From Oryzihumus leptocrescens (GTDB lineage Bacteria > Actinomycetota > Actinomycetes > Actinomycetales > Dermatophilaceae): a stretch of DNA of 64,000 nt. This document shows positions 8,421 to 17,332 of this stretch, in pieces (positions within the stretch are counted from its first letter, which is position 1; the number at the start of each line of letters is the position of its first letter). Location of the stretch: positions 124,001 through 188,000 of the forward strand of contig NZ_VFOQ01000002.1 of NCBI RefSeq assembly GCF_006716205.1. The letters are read 5' to 3'. The notes beneath the pieces were generated by a model. The model was given only the letters and a program-made list of their open reading frames with translations, searched no databases and was not told the DNA's origin. Position numbers and translations under genes: made by a program.

Positions 8421-10493
8421 ATGGCCACCCCGAAGTCCGACCCGCAGACGCCCGCCCGGGCACCGCTGGCGCTCGTCGTCGTCGCGGCGCTCGCGGTCGC
8501 CGTCCCCGCGGCGGTCCTCGGTGGCGCCGTGGCCGCGCCCGTGCCCGGGCTGCCCGACCCGGGCGCCCTGGTGCGCTGGGGTGTCGTCCTCGTGCGGGTC
8601 GTCCACGACCTGGCGGCCGCCCTGACGGTGGGCCTGCTCGTGCTGGCCGCGTTCATCGTGCCGGAGTCGCACAGCACCTCCCGGCGGCTGACCGCGACCC
8701 GCTGGGCGGCCGTGTCCGCGACCGTCTGGGCGGTCGCCGGGCTGGTCGGACTCGTCTTCTCCTTCGCCGACCTGGCCGGTGTGCGGGTCAGCGACCCCGG
8801 CTTCGGGGAGGAGCTGCAGACCTTCGTCTTCAGCATCGACGTGCTGCGCGCCGCCGCGATCAGCATCGGCCTCGTGCTGGTCGTGGCCACCGGCGCGGCG
8901 CTGGCCCGGACCCGTGCGGCGATGGTGGCGCTGGCCCTGCTCAGCCTGCTCGCCGTGCTGCCGCTGGCCCTGGCCGGGCACGCGGCCGGGTCCACCGACC
9001 ACGACACGGCGGTCAACTCCCTGGGGGCGCACCTGGTCGGCGCGGTGCTGTGGGTGGGAGGCCTGCTCGGCCTGGTCGTGCTGCGCCCGCTGCTCGGCAG
9101 GGCGCTGCCGGTCAGCGTGCGGCGCTACTCCACCCTGGCGGGCTGGTGCTTCGCCACCGTGGCCGTCTCGGGCGCGCTCAACGCGTGGCTGCGGGTCGGC
9201 TCGCTCAGCGGGCTGGCCTCCACCTACGGCGCGCTCGTCATCGGCAAGACCGTGGCGCTGGTGCTGCTCGGCCTGGCCGGCTGGCAGCAGCGGCGCCGCG
9301 TCGTCGGCCGGCTCGGCGCCGACCCGGCCGCCAGCGGCCTCTTCGCCCGTCTCGCCCTCGGTGAGCTGGTGGTCATGGGTGCGGCCTTCGGCCTGGCCAC
9401 CGCCCTCTCCCGCAGCGCCCCGCCGGTGCCGCAGGCCGCGGAGGGCAACGTCTCGCCCGCCCTGTCCCTCACCGGCTACCCGGCACCGCCGATGCCCGTG
9501 GCCCCGGACGCATGGCTCACCGTCTGGCGGGTCGAGTGGCTGTGGCTGTCGCTCGCTCTCGTGGCCGTCGGCCTCTACCTCGCGGGCGTGGTCCGGCTGC
9601 GGCGCCGCGGTGACCGCTGGCCCCTCGGCCGCACGGTCCTGTGGGTGTCCGGGTGGCTCGTGTTCCTCTACTGCACGCAGGGCGCCCCGATGGTCTACGG
9701 GATGGTGCTCTTCTCGGCGCACATGACCTACCACATGGTCGTCTCCATGGCGGTCCCGATCCTGCTGGTGCTGGGCGCCCCGGTGACCCTGGCGCTGCGC
9801 GCCCTGCCGGCCCGCCCCGACAAGACCCTCGGGCCCCGCGAGCTGCTGCTGGGACTGGTCCACTCGCGATACCTGGGCGTGCTGGGCAACCCGGTGGTCG
9901 CGGCAGCCATCTTCTTCGGCAGCCTCGTCCTCTTCTACTTCACGCCGCTGTTCGAGCTGTCCCTGCGGACGCACACCGGGCACGTGCTCATGACCGTGCA
10001 CTTCCTGCTGGCCGGCTACCTGTTCGCGTGGGTGCTCGTCGGGGTGGACCCCGGCCCGCGGCGGTGGCCGCCGTCCATGCGGCTGCTGGTCCTGTTCGCG
10101 ACGATCTCGTTCCACGCGTTCTTCGGGGTCGCGCTGACCACGGGATCCACGCTGCTCGCGCCCGACTTCTTCCACCAGCTGCACCTGCTCGGTGGGGAGC
10201 AGCTGCTGGCCGACCAGCGCAACGGCGGCGCCATCGCCTGGGCCGTCGGCGAGCTGCCGACGCTCATCCTCGCCCTGCTCGTCGCGGCCGCCTGGGTGCG
10301 CTCGGACACCGCCGAGGCCACGCGGCGCGACCGGCAGGCCGACCGCGACGACGACGCCGAGCTGAAGGCGTACAACGCCCGGCTGGCCGCCGCCAGTGCC
10401 GCGCACTCCCGCTCCGCCCGTCCGGGCACCACCGCGCCCGCACCGGAGCCAGCCGCCGAACCCGACCCCGCAGCCCCGACCCAGGGAGACTGA
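8421..10493 (+). CDS. CopD-CtaG fusion membrane protein (copper uptake / cytochrome oxidase assembly)
   Basis: 690 residues with many transmembrane segments. Residues about 1-310 form a CopD-type copper-transport domain (AHLVGAVLWVGGLLGLVVLRPLL, then ALNAWLRVGSL). Residues about 360-630 form a caa3-type oxidase assembly (CtaG) domain with FLYCTQGAPMVYGMVLFSAHMTYHM, LFYFTPLFE and SFHAFFGVAL, followed by a charged Ala/Pro tail. This domain pair is common in actinobacteria and is thought to bring copper across the membrane for oxidase assembly. The start at ATG 8421 fits a leaderless transcript (TAGGCT 7 nt upstream) and no ribosome site is present. The stop is followed one base later by the nitrilase start. 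Confidence 0.9.
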   Translation: MATPKSDPQTPARAPLALVVVAALAVAVPAAVLGGAVAAPVPGLPDPGALVRWGVVLVRVVHDLAAALTVGLLVLAAFIVPESHSTSRRLTATRWAAVSATVWAVAGLVGLVFSFADLAGVRVSDPGFGEELQTFVFSIDVLRAAAISIGLVLVVATGAALARTRAAMVALALLSLLAVLPLALAGHAAGSTDHDTAVNSLGAHLVGAVLWVGGLLGLVVLRPLLGRALPVSVRRYSTLAGWCFATVAVSGALNAWLRVGSLSGLASTYGALVIGKTVALVLLGLAGWQQRRRVVGRLGADPAASGLFARLALGELVVMGAAFGLATALSRSAPPVPQAAEGNVSPALSLTGYPAPPMPVAPDAWLTVWRVEWLWLSLALVAVGLYLAGVVRLRRRGDRWPLGRTVLWVSGWLVFLYCTQGAPMVYGMVLFSAHMTYHMVVSMAVPILLVLGAPVTLALRALPARPDKTLGPRELLLGLVHSRYLGVLGNPVVAAAIFFGSLVLFYFTPLFELSLRTHTGHVLMTVHFLLAGYLFAWVLVGVDPGPRRWPPSMRLLVLFATISFHAFFGVALTTGSTLLAPDFFHQLHLLGGEQLLADQRNGGAIAWAVGELPTLILALLVAAAWVRSDTAEATRRDRQADRDDDAELKAYNARLAAASAAHSRSARPGTTAPAPEPAAEPDPAAPTQGD

Positions 10494-10494
10494 C

Positions 10495-11322
10495 ATGCGC
10501 ATTGCCGTGATCCAGCTGGCCTACGGCGACGAGGAGAGCGTCGAGCAACGCACCGAGAGGGTCGCCGCCCTGGTGCGCACGCAGGCCGGACACGACCTGG
10601 TCGTCCTGCCGGAGCTGTGGTCGGCGGGCGGGTTCGACTACCCGGCGTGGGAGCAGCGGGCCCAGGCCGTCGACGGCCCGGTGGCGCAGGCCATGGCGAC
10701 CGCGGCCCGCGACGCCGGCGTCATGCTCCACGCCGGCTCGATCGTGGAACGCCCGGCCGACGGCCAGCGCGGGCCCGAGGGCAAGGACCTGTGGAACACC
10801 TCGCTGGTGTTCGACCGTGACGGTGACCTCGTCGCGGCATACCGCAAGATCCACCGGTTCGGCTTCGGCGCCGGGGAGCCCAAGCTGATGGAGGCCGGCG
10901 ACCGGCTGGCCCTGGTCGACGTGCCCGACAGCGCCGGCGGCCCGGCGGCCCGCGCGGCCCTGTCCACCTGCTACGACCTGCGCTTCCCCGAGCTCTACCG
11001 CGCCCAGGTCGACGCCGGCGCGACGATGTTCGTCATCCCCGCCGCCTGGCCGATGGCCCGGGTGCGCCACTGGACCCTGCTGGCCCACGCCCGGGCGATC
11101 GAGGACCAGTGCGTCGTCGTCGCGTGCAACACCGCCGGCACCCACGCCGGGCACGAGATGGGCGGCCACAGCCAGGTGGTCCTTCCCACAGGCGATGTGC
11201 TGGCCGTGGCGGGAAGCGGGGAGCAGGTGCTCAGCGTTGAGGTCGACATGACTGTCGTCGACGACTACCGCGAGAGCTTCCCGGTCCTGCGTGACCGCCG
11301 ACTGCCGTTCCAGCGCGCATGA
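10495..11322 (+). CDS. nitrilase-superfamily carbon-nitrogen hydrolase
   Basis: 275 residues from ATG 10495, with AGGGAG inside the end of the preceding gene. The Glu-Lys-Cys triad is intact: E40 in VVLPELW, K118 in YRKIHRFGFG, and C159 in STCYDLRFPELYR. The class is that of small amidases such as omega-amidase or deaminated-glutathione amidase, acting on linear amides in the cytoplasm. The exact substrate cannot be told from the sequence. It overlaps the following gene by 4 nt (ATGA), so it is translationally coupled to the NHL/thioredoxin protein. Confidence 0.9.
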   Translation: MRIAVIQLAYGDEESVEQRTERVAALVRTQAGHDLVVLPELWSAGGFDYPAWEQRAQAVDGPVAQAMATAARDAGVMLHAGSIVERPADGQRGPEGKDLWNTSLVFDRDGDLVAAYRKIHRFGFGAGEPKLMEAGDRLALVDVPDSAGGPAARAALSTCYDLRFPELYRAQVDAGATMFVIPAAWPMARVRHWTLLAHARAIEDQCVVVACNTAGTHAGHEMGGHSQVVLPTGDVLAVAGSGEQVLSVEVDMTVVDDYRESFPVLRDRRLPFQRA

Positions 11323-13163
11323 GCGACACCGCCACCAAGCGCCTGCGCGTGCGCGCCCCCGAGCTCGCCGGCCGCGGCTGGCTGAACACCGGCGGCGCCG
11401 ACCTGTCCCTGGCCGACCTGCGCGGCCGGGTCGTGGTCCTCGACTTCTGGACGTTCTGCTGCGTCAACTGCCTGCACGTCCTGGACGAGCTGCGGCCGCT
11501 GGAGGAGAAGTACGCCGACTCCCTCGTGCTCGTCGGGGTCCACTCGCCCAAGTTCGAGCACGAGGCCGACCCGGACGCCCTGGCCGCCGCCGTCGAGCGG
11601 TATGCCGTGCACCACCCGGTCCTCGACGACCCCGAGCTGGTGACGTGGAAGGCCTACACCGCCCGGGCGTGGCCGACCCTGGTGGTCATCGACCCCGAGG
11701 GCTACGTCGTCGCGTCGATGTCCGGTGAGGGCCACGCCCACGGGCTGTCCGTGCTCATCGAGGAGCTCATCGAGGAGCACGCCGCCAAGGGCACCCTGCG
11801 CCGCGGCGACGCGCCCTACGTGCCGCCGCCGGCGCCCGAGACTGCGCTGCGGTTCCCGGGCAAGGCGGTCACCCTGCCCGACGGGTCGTTCCTGGTCTCC
11901 GACACCGCCCACCACCAGCTGGTCCACCTCGAGGACGACCTGGTCACGGAGCGGGCGCGGATCGGGTCACGAGCGGTGTTCCAGGAGCCGCAGGGCCTGG
12001 CCCTGCTGCCCGCCGAGGTCGCCGCGCGGGTGGGCTACGACGTGGTGGTCGCCGACAGCGTCAACCACCAGGTCAAGGGGGTGCGGCTCACCGACGGCGC
12101 GGTCACCACCCTCGCCGGCACCGGCCGCCAGCTGCGCGAGCGCTCCGGCAGCGGCCCGGCGCTGAAGCAGGACCTGTCGACCCCCTGGGACGTGGCGTGG
12201 TTCGCCGACCGGGTCGTCGTCGCCATGGCCGGCGTGCACCAGCTGTGGGCGCTGCACCTGGCCACCGATCCTGCCGAGAACACCGTCGCCGTGCTGGCCG
12301 GCACCTCCGCCGAGGGCATCCGGGACGGCGTGGCCGACGAGGCGTGGTTCGCCCAGTCCTCGGGCCTGGCCACCTCCTCCGACGGCGGCCGGGTGTGGGT
12401 CGCCGACTCCGAGACCTCGGCGCTGCGCTCGATCTCGTTGACGGACAACGGTTTCGAGGTCGAGACCCACGTCGGGCAGGGCCTGTTCGACTTCGGCCAC
12501 CGCGACGGCGCCGCCGACCAGGCGCTGCTGCAGCACCCGCTCGGCGTGACCGTGCTGCCCGACGGCTCGGTGGCCATCAGCGACACCTACAACGGCGCGA
12601 TCCGCCGGTTCGACCCGGCTGCGCGCGAGGTCAGCACGCTGGCCACCGGGCTGCGCGAGCCGAGCGACGCGGTCGTCGAGGTCGACGCTGACCAGGCCCG
12701 GCTCGTGGTGGTCGAGTCGGCCGCCCACCAGCTGGTCCGGGTGCCGATCCCGGCGGAGGCGCAGGTCGTCGACGGCCTGGCCCGCCAGACCCAGCGGCCG
12801 CCCACCGAGCTGTCTGCCGGCGACGTCGAGCTGGTCATCGGCTTCACCCCGCCGACCGGGCAGAAGCTCGACTACCGCTGGGGCGACCCGACCCAGCTCA
12901 TGGTGTCGAGCTCGCCGGAGGCCTTCCTGCGCGAGGGCGCCGGCACCGCGACCGGGCTGACCCGCACGCTGCACCTCGACCCTGCCGTCGGCAGCGGCAT
13001 CCTGCACATCTCGGTGCGGGCGGCCGCGTGCGACGGCGACCCGGTCACCGGCGAGGTGCCCGAGCACGCGGCGTGCCACCTCTACCAGCAGGACTGGGGC
13101 ATCCCGGTCGTCCTCGCCGAGGGCGCCGACACCCAGCTGCGGCTGGACCTGCGCGGCGTCTGA
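11319..13163 (+). CDS. thioredoxin-like / NHL-repeat protein (NHLRC2-like)
   Basis: 614 residues. An N-terminal AhpC/TSA-TlpA-like thioredoxin fold (about 1-160) has FWTFCCVNCLHVLDEL, i.e. a CxxC-type redox site (CVNC) plus an extra Cys. It is followed by a series of NHL beta-propeller repeats (for example FPGKAVTLPDGSFLVSDT, then GVTVLPDGSVAISDTYNG) and a C-terminal beta-rich domain of about 120 residues. No signal peptide is seen, so it is probably cytoplasmic. The architecture is that of the NHLRC2 family, whose bacterial role is poorly defined. ATGA overlap with the nitrilase gene suggests a shared function. Confidence 0.9.
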   Translation: MSDTATKRLRVRAPELAGRGWLNTGGADLSLADLRGRVVVLDFWTFCCVNCLHVLDELRPLEEKYADSLVLVGVHSPKFEHEADPDALAAAVERYAVHHPVLDDPELVTWKAYTARAWPTLVVIDPEGYVVASMSGEGHAHGLSVLIEELIEEHAAKGTLRRGDAPYVPPPAPETALRFPGKAVTLPDGSFLVSDTAHHQLVHLEDDLVTERARIGSRAVFQEPQGLALLPAEVAARVGYDVVVADSVNHQVKGVRLTDGAVTTLAGTGRQLRERSGSGPALKQDLSTPWDVAWFADRVVVAMAGVHQLWALHLATDPAENTVAVLAGTSAEGIRDGVADEAWFAQSSGLATSSDGGRVWVADSETSALRSISLTDNGFEVETHVGQGLFDFGHRDGAADQALLQHPLGVTVLPDGSVAISDTYNGAIRRFDPAAREVSTLATGLREPSDAVVEVDADQARLVVVESAAHQLVRVPIPAEAQVVDGLARQTQRPPTELSAGDVELVIGFTPPTGQKLDYRWGDPTQLMVSSSPEAFLREGAGTATGLTRTLHLDPAVGSGILHISVRAAACDGDPVTGEVPEHAACHLYQQDWGIPVVLAEGADTQLRLDLRGV

Positions 13164-13268
13164 CCCGCACCCATCGCGACCGGCGCCCGCGTGTCGCTCG
13201 ACGCGCGGGCGCCGGCAGGGCGACAAATGGCTTGCCCCGCAACGGCATCCGCGGCAGCGTTCCTGCCT

Positions 13269-13931
13269 GTGCTGACCGTCGAGGACCTGTGGCCACCGTT
13301 CGCCCTGTCGATCACCTGCGGCCCTCTCAGCCTCCGGGCCATGCGCGATGACGACCTGCCGGAGCTCGTGGCCGCGGCTGCTGACGGGATCCACGGCGAC
13401 GACCTGCGGCCGTTCCCTCGGGCCTGGGCCGGGCGGCCCACCACCGAGCTGGGTCGGGACCTTGCGAGCCGTTACTGGCGGCACCGGGCGAACTTCTCGT
13501 CCGATGAGTGGGGGCTTCCGCTCGTCGCGCGGTTCGAGGGCAGGATCGTGGGGGTCCAGGGCGCGGAGGCTGTGCGCTATCCGGTCCTCCGGACGCCGGA
13601 CACCTTCTCCTGGCTGACCCGGTCGGTCCAGGGTCGAGGTCTGGGCACGCTGATGCGCCAGGCGATCTGCGTGTTCCTCTTCGACGAGCTCGACGCCCAT
13701 GCCGTCACCAGTGGCGCCTACGCCGACAACCCCGCTTCGGCTGCCGTGAGCCGCAAGGTCGGCTACGTCGCCAATGGCACCAGGCTGGAGCTGCGCGACG
13801 ACGCCGCGGCCGAGCACCACAAGTTCATCCTGATGCGTGACCGTCTCGTCCGCCCGGAGCGGCCGGTCGTGGTCGAAGGTGGTGCTGCCCTCCGGCGGTT
13901 CGTCGGGGTCCCGCGTCCTGACGAGGGCTGA
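13269..13931 (+). CDS. GNAT-family N-acetyltransferase (RimL-like)
   Basis: 220 residues from GTG 13269. I chose this over the upstream GTG 13191 because the product then begins MLTVEDLWPPFAL, a common start for this group. The domain contains LSLRAMRDDDLPELV (strand 1 and helix 1), RSVQGRGLGTLMRQAI (the acetyl-CoA pyrophosphate loop, a Q/RxxGxG/A form) and the C-terminal NPASAAVSRKVGYVANGTR motif typical of RimJ/RimL enzymes. The acceptor substrate is unknown. It stands alone after the NHL gene. Confidence 0.82.
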   Translation: MLTVEDLWPPFALSITCGPLSLRAMRDDDLPELVAAAADGIHGDDLRPFPRAWAGRPTTELGRDLASRYWRHRANFSSDEWGLPLVARFEGRIVGVQGAEAVRYPVLRTPDTFSWLTRSVQGRGLGTLMRQAICVFLFDELDAHAVTSGAYADNPASAAVSRKVGYVANGTRLELRDDAAAEHHKFILMRDRLVRPERPVVVEGGAALRRFVGVPRPDEG

Positions 13932-14013
13932 CGGGGGCCCAGGGGCCCTGGCCGCACCCGCTCGACGAGCGGCCCGGACGCCGTGCGGCGAGACTGGGTG
14001 CAGGAGGTGCCCC

Positions 14014-14454
14014 GTGATCACCGTGTCCCGTCACTGCAACGCCAGCCCCGAAGCGGTGTGGGCGGTGGTGGCCGACGGCTGGTCCTACGCCGCGTGGGTC
14101 GTCGGGGCCTCCCGCATCCGTGCCGTCGACGGCGGCTGGCCGGCGAGGGGCTCCCGGATCCACCACTCGGTCGGGTCCTGGCCGCTGGTGCTCAGCGACG
14201 AGACGGAGGTGACCCGCGTCGAGCCGGGGCGCCTGGTGCGGCTGCAGGCCAAGACCCGGCCGTTCGGGGAGGCGTTCGTCGAGCTGGAGGTCGAGCCAGA
14301 CGGTGACGGCAGCCGGCTGACGATGCGCGAGGACGCCACCCACGGCCCGGCCCGGCTGCTGCCGCACCCGTTGCGCCAGCTCGCCCTGGCCCCGCGCAAC
14401 GCCGAGACGCTGCACCGCCTCGCCCTCATCGCCGAGGGGCACGAGCGCGGCTGA
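14014..14454 (+). CDS. SRPBCC / polyketide-cyclase-like ligand-binding protein
   Basis: 146 residues from GTG 14014, preceded by GGAGG (14003-14007). It begins with ITVSRHCNASPEAVWAVVADG, the usual first strand and helix of START-like (SRPBCC) proteins, and continues with the helix-grip pattern (RIRAVDGGWPARGSRIHHSVG, ETEVTRVEPGRLVRLQAKT, VELEVEPDGDGSRLTMRED). Such proteins bind hydrophobic ligands. It is convergent with, and 3 bp from, an FAD oxidoreductase gene. The ligand is unknown. Confidence 0.85.
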   Translation: MITVSRHCNASPEAVWAVVADGWSYAAWVVGASRIRAVDGGWPARGSRIHHSVGSWPLVLSDETEVTRVEPGRLVRLQAKTRPFGEAFVELEVEPDGDGSRLTMREDATHGPARLLPHPLRQLALAPRNAETLHRLALIAEGHERG

Positions 14455-14457
14455 GGT

Positions 14458-16065
14458 CTAGGGCGTGCCCTGTATGCCGTGCAGCGCGGCCAGCGCGAGC
14501 CGTCGCCGGGGCGCCCCCCACCACCGGTTGTCGGCCAGGGCGCACCGGGCGGCCAGGTAGCCGCAGGCCCCGTGCACGCCACCTCCGGGGTGGGTCGCGG
14601 CGCTGCCGAGGTAGAGCCCCTCGATGGCGGTGCGGGGGCCACCCAGGCCGGTGACCGGCCGGAACACCAGCTGCTGCGACAGCTGCTGCGTGCCACCGCC
14701 GACGGCGCCCTGGCCGAGGTTGGCGTCCTGCGCGTGCAGCTCGCCGGGCCGTTGCACCCAGCGGTCGAGCACCAGGTCGTGCCACCCGGGGGCGTAGCGG
14801 TCCATCAGCGCCTCGGTCCGCCCGGCCACCACGTCGGCACTGGCGTCGTCGTGGACCCCGCGCGGCAGGTGGGTGTAGATCCACAGGGCCTCGGTGCCCT
14901 CGGGTGAGCGCGTCGGGTCGATCGTCGACATCTGGCCGACCAGCGCGAAGGGCTGCTCCGGGACGCGCCCACCGCCGAGGTCGGCGGACCACCGGACCAG
15001 GCCGGGCAGGCCGGCCCCGACGTGCACCACGCCGGCGCCGCGGGCCGCCGAGGCCGTCCACGGCACCGGGGCGGAGAGGCGGTAGTTCAGCTTCACCGTG
15101 GGCAGGTCCCACTGGAAGCGGCGGCGCAGGTCCTCGCGCACGCGGCGCGGCACCACCGACTCCGGCAGGAGCTGCTCGTAGAGCGCCGGGGCGCTCGTGT
15201 CGGCGACGACGGCCCGACGGGCGCGCACCCACCGGCCGCTCGCGGTGGTCACCGCCCCCGCCCGGCCGCCGCGCACGTCGATGCCGGTGACCGTCTCGCC
15301 GAGCTCGATCCGGGCCCCGCAGCGACGGGCCCGTTCGGCCAGGGCCTCGGCGAGACGGCCGGAACCGCCCACGGGAGAAGGGAACCCGACGTCCTGCGCG
15401 AGCATGCTCATGAGCCAGCCGAAGACACCGCTGCCGGCGGAGTCCGGCGGGATGTCCGCGTGCATGGCGTTGCCGGCGAGCAGCTCCCGCCCGCGTTGGC
15501 CGGCGAACAGCTCCTCGCCCATCCGGGCCACCGGCAGCGTCAGGAAGCGGACGAAACGCGGCAGCTCCCGTCCGAGTGCGCCGGCCAGCCTGGCGCCCGG
15601 CCCCACCGGCGGCCACCGGGTGAGCAGGGCCTCGAGGAACGGTCCCTTGACCCGGTCGTAGTCCCGCACCAGCTGCAGCCAGGCGTCGCCGTCGGCGCGG
15701 TGCTCGCGCGCCAGCCAGGCCGCGGTCCGTGCCGGGTCCTGGTGCAGCAGCGCGCCCTCGGTGTCCTCCGGCGCCCCGACGTGGGCCAGCACCCGCTCCG
15801 AACGGGCCCACTGCAGCCCGACCTCGTCGAGCGCGAGTGCCTGCAGCACCGGGGACGCGGCGGCCAGGGGGTGGCACGCGCTGAACTCGTCCATGACCCA
15901 GCCGTCACGCACCACCGACGCGACCGCACCGCCGACCCGGTCCCGGGACTCGAGCACCAGCACGTCCCAACCGGCGTCGGCGAGGACGGCGGCCGTCACC
16001 AGGCCATGGTGGCCGGCGCCGATGACGACGGCGTCGACGCTCTCGCTGCTGCTGGTGGCGGGCAC
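14458..16065 (-). CDS. FAD-dependent oxidoreductase of the phytoene-desaturase (CrtI) group
   Basis: 535 residues from GTG 16065. The N-terminus has the FAD-binding Rossmann motif VDAVVIGAGHHGLVTAAVLA followed by the DVLVLESRDRVGG signature of the CrtI/amine-oxidase group. The C-terminus has YLGSAATHPGGGVHGACGYLAA, the conserved CrtI-like end. No other carotenoid genes are nearby, so this is more likely one of the actinobacterial CrtI paralogues of unknown substrate than a true phytoene desaturase. GTG 16065 is preceded six bases upstream by CAGGAT, a weak leaderless -10. The last codons include ATA (Ile) in GGC-ATA-CAG, one of the rare codons created by the GGCATAC motif. Confidence 0.85.
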   Translation of the reverse strand: MPATSSSESVDAVVIGAGHHGLVTAAVLADAGWDVLVLESRDRVGGAVASVVRDGWVMDEFSACHPLAAASPVLQALALDEVGLQWARSERVLAHVGAPEDTEGALLHQDPARTAAWLAREHRADGDAWLQLVRDYDRVKGPFLEALLTRWPPVGPGARLAGALGRELPRFVRFLTLPVARMGEELFAGQRGRELLAGNAMHADIPPDSAGSGVFGWLMSMLAQDVGFPSPVGGSGRLAEALAERARRCGARIELGETVTGIDVRGGRAGAVTTASGRWVRARRAVVADTSAPALYEQLLPESVVPRRVREDLRRRFQWDLPTVKLNYRLSAPVPWTASAARGAGVVHVGAGLPGLVRWSADLGGGRVPEQPFALVGQMSTIDPTRSPEGTEALWIYTHLPRGVHDDASADVVAGRTEALMDRYAPGWHDLVLDRWVQRPGELHAQDANLGQGAVGGGTQQLSQQLVFRPVTGLGGPRTAIEGLYLGSAATHPGGGVHGACGYLAARCALADNRWWGAPRRRLALAALHGIQGTP

Positions 16066-16203
16066 CCGTCCATCCTGTCCCACCCGGACCTCCCGTGCCC
16101 CCGCTCGGCGCACATCCCCCATCGCGGGCCGCTCCCGGCGTAGGGTCCGAGCACCGACACGCGCCCGGGCAACCCGCTCCGGGCCCGGGTGAAGGAGGAC
16201 TGC

Positions 16204-16434
16204 ATGGGCATCGGTCTCGGGATCTTCCTGCTGGTCGTGGGAGCCATCGTCACGTTCGCGATCCCGCAGGACTTCATGTCCGGGGTGAACCTCGACCTGA
16301 TCGGCTGGATCCTCATGGGGGCGGGCGCCCTCGCCGTCATCCTCGCGCTGGTGATGAACCAGCAGCGGGCCAACACCTCGCACACCGCCGTGGTCGAGCA
16401 CCGCGAGACGGGCATCCCGCCCGAGGAGCGCTGA
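16204..16434 (+). CDS. small two-segment membrane protein (DUF6458-like)
   Basis: 76 residues from ATG 16204, preceded by GAAGGAGG (16191-16198). Two hydrophobic helices (about 1-22 and 31-54) flank a short loop, with a hydrophilic tail. The MGIGLGIFLLVVGAIVTFAI start and GWILMGAGALAVI second helix match the small actinobacterial DUF6458 proteins, whose role is unknown. A strong hairpin follows immediately. Confidence 0.8.
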   Translation: MGIGLGIFLLVVGAIVTFAIPQDFMSGVNLDLIGWILMGAGALAVILALVMNQQRANTSHTAVVEHRETGIPPEER

Positions 16435-16448
16435 CCGCACCACCTCGC

Positions 16449-16498
16449 GTACGCCGTGGGGCCGGCTCCCAGCGCTGGGAGCCGGCCCCACGGCATAC
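16449..16498. terminator. 25-bp stem terminator ending in the GGCATAC motif
   Basis: The 25 bases at 16449-16473 pair with 16474-16498 with only one non-Watson-Crick position. The centre is AGC-GCT. The left arm starts GTACGCC and the right arm ends GGCATAC, so the single mismatch falls exactly at the base that converts GTACGCC to the over-represented GTATGCC. Confidence 0.75.
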
Positions 16499-16568
16499 CT
16501 TGTCCGTCCCTCCGGGCGGTAGTGTCCCGCCCCGGGCGCCGAGCCCGGGGACGGAAAGGAAGTCCGCA

Positions 16569-17234
16569 GTGCCGCACGAGCCCACGTTGGCCCACCTCGA
16601 CCCCACGCAGCTGCTGCTGCACGAGGAGGTCGAGCCTGCCCGCATCGAGCAGCTCGTGGCGGTGCTCGCCGCCGAACGCCGTCAGCGCGAGCCGGTCCTG
16701 GTGACCCCGACCCCGCACGGCATGTTCCTGCTCGACGGCGCCCACCGCACCACGGCCCTGCGCCGGCTGGGCGTGCCGCGCATCGCGGCCCTCGTGGTGC
16801 CCGCGGCCGAGGCGCTCGCGCTGACCGGCTGGACGCACGCGGTCGCCGAGCAGGGTGCGCAGGCGCGCCTGGCCGAGCTGGCCGACCGGTCCGCCGCCAG
16901 GCCCGGCCCCGTGGTCGCCTCGATCCGGACGACCGGGCGCGAGGCCGGCGTCCACGCCGACGACGACTCACCGGCCGCGCTCATGGCCGCCTTCCGCCTG
17001 GTCGCGGCGTGCTACCAGGCCGGGCCGTACGCCCGGCTGACCGAGCCGCTGCCGCCCGAGCCCGACCGGACCGAGGTCGTCTGGCAGGTGCCCGACCTGG
17101 CCACCATCGTCACGATCGCGGCGACGGTGGGCGTGCTGCCCGCCGGGGTGACCCGGTTCCGGGCGGCCACCCCGCCCCTCACCGTGGACGTCGGCTTCGA
17201 GGAGCTCGGCGCCCCCGCGTCGTTGTCGAGCTGA
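16569..17234 (+). CDS. ParB/Srx-fold protein, SbnI / free serine kinase-like
   Basis: 221 residues from GTG 16569, with GGAAAGGAAG upstream. Residues about 10-80 form a ParB-N-like domain: LDPTQLLLHEEVEPARIEQLV, PVLVTPTPHGMFLLDGAHRTTALRRLG. The DGAHR motif is the ParB/sulfiredoxin nucleotide-binding region. There is no ParB HTH, so this is not a chromosome-partition protein. It resembles SbnI and the ADP-dependent free serine kinases built on the same fold. Function here is inferred only from fold. The terminator at 17243-17282 separates it from the convergent acyl-CoA dehydrogenase. Confidence 0.7.
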   Translation: MPHEPTLAHLDPTQLLLHEEVEPARIEQLVAVLAAERRQREPVLVTPTPHGMFLLDGAHRTTALRRLGVPRIAALVVPAAEALALTGWTHAVAEQGAQARLAELADRSAARPGPVVASIRTTGREAGVHADDDSPAALMAAFRLVAACYQAGPYARLTEPLPPEPDRTEVVWQVPDLATIVTIAATVGVLPAGVTRFRAATPPLTVDVGFEELGAPASLSS

Positions 17235-17242
17235 CGGGGACG

Positions 17243-17282
17243 CGACGAAGGGCCGGCACCCCTGTGCGCCGGCCCCTCGTCG
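17243..17282. terminator. terminator between convergent ParB-like and acyl-CoA dehydrogenase genes
   Basis: CGACGAAGGGCCGGC (17243-17257) pairs with GCCGGCCCCTCGTCG (17268-17282), with one A-C mismatch and a 10-nt loop. Confidence 0.75.
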
Positions 17283-17332
17283 GTCCTGGTCCCCCGGCAC
17301 CACCCCTGCGGTATGCCGGGAGGTCGCCTCCC

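Noticed and set aside
14458-16065. Carotenoid biosynthesis locus
   Set aside because: Only one CrtI-like gene is present. No phytoene synthase, cyclase or GGPP synthase is near, so a pigment pathway is not supported.
16569-17234. Chromosome-partition ParB gene
   Set aside because: Only the ParB-N/sulfiredoxin fold is present, with no HTH, no parA and no parS. SbnI or serine-kinase-like identity fits better.
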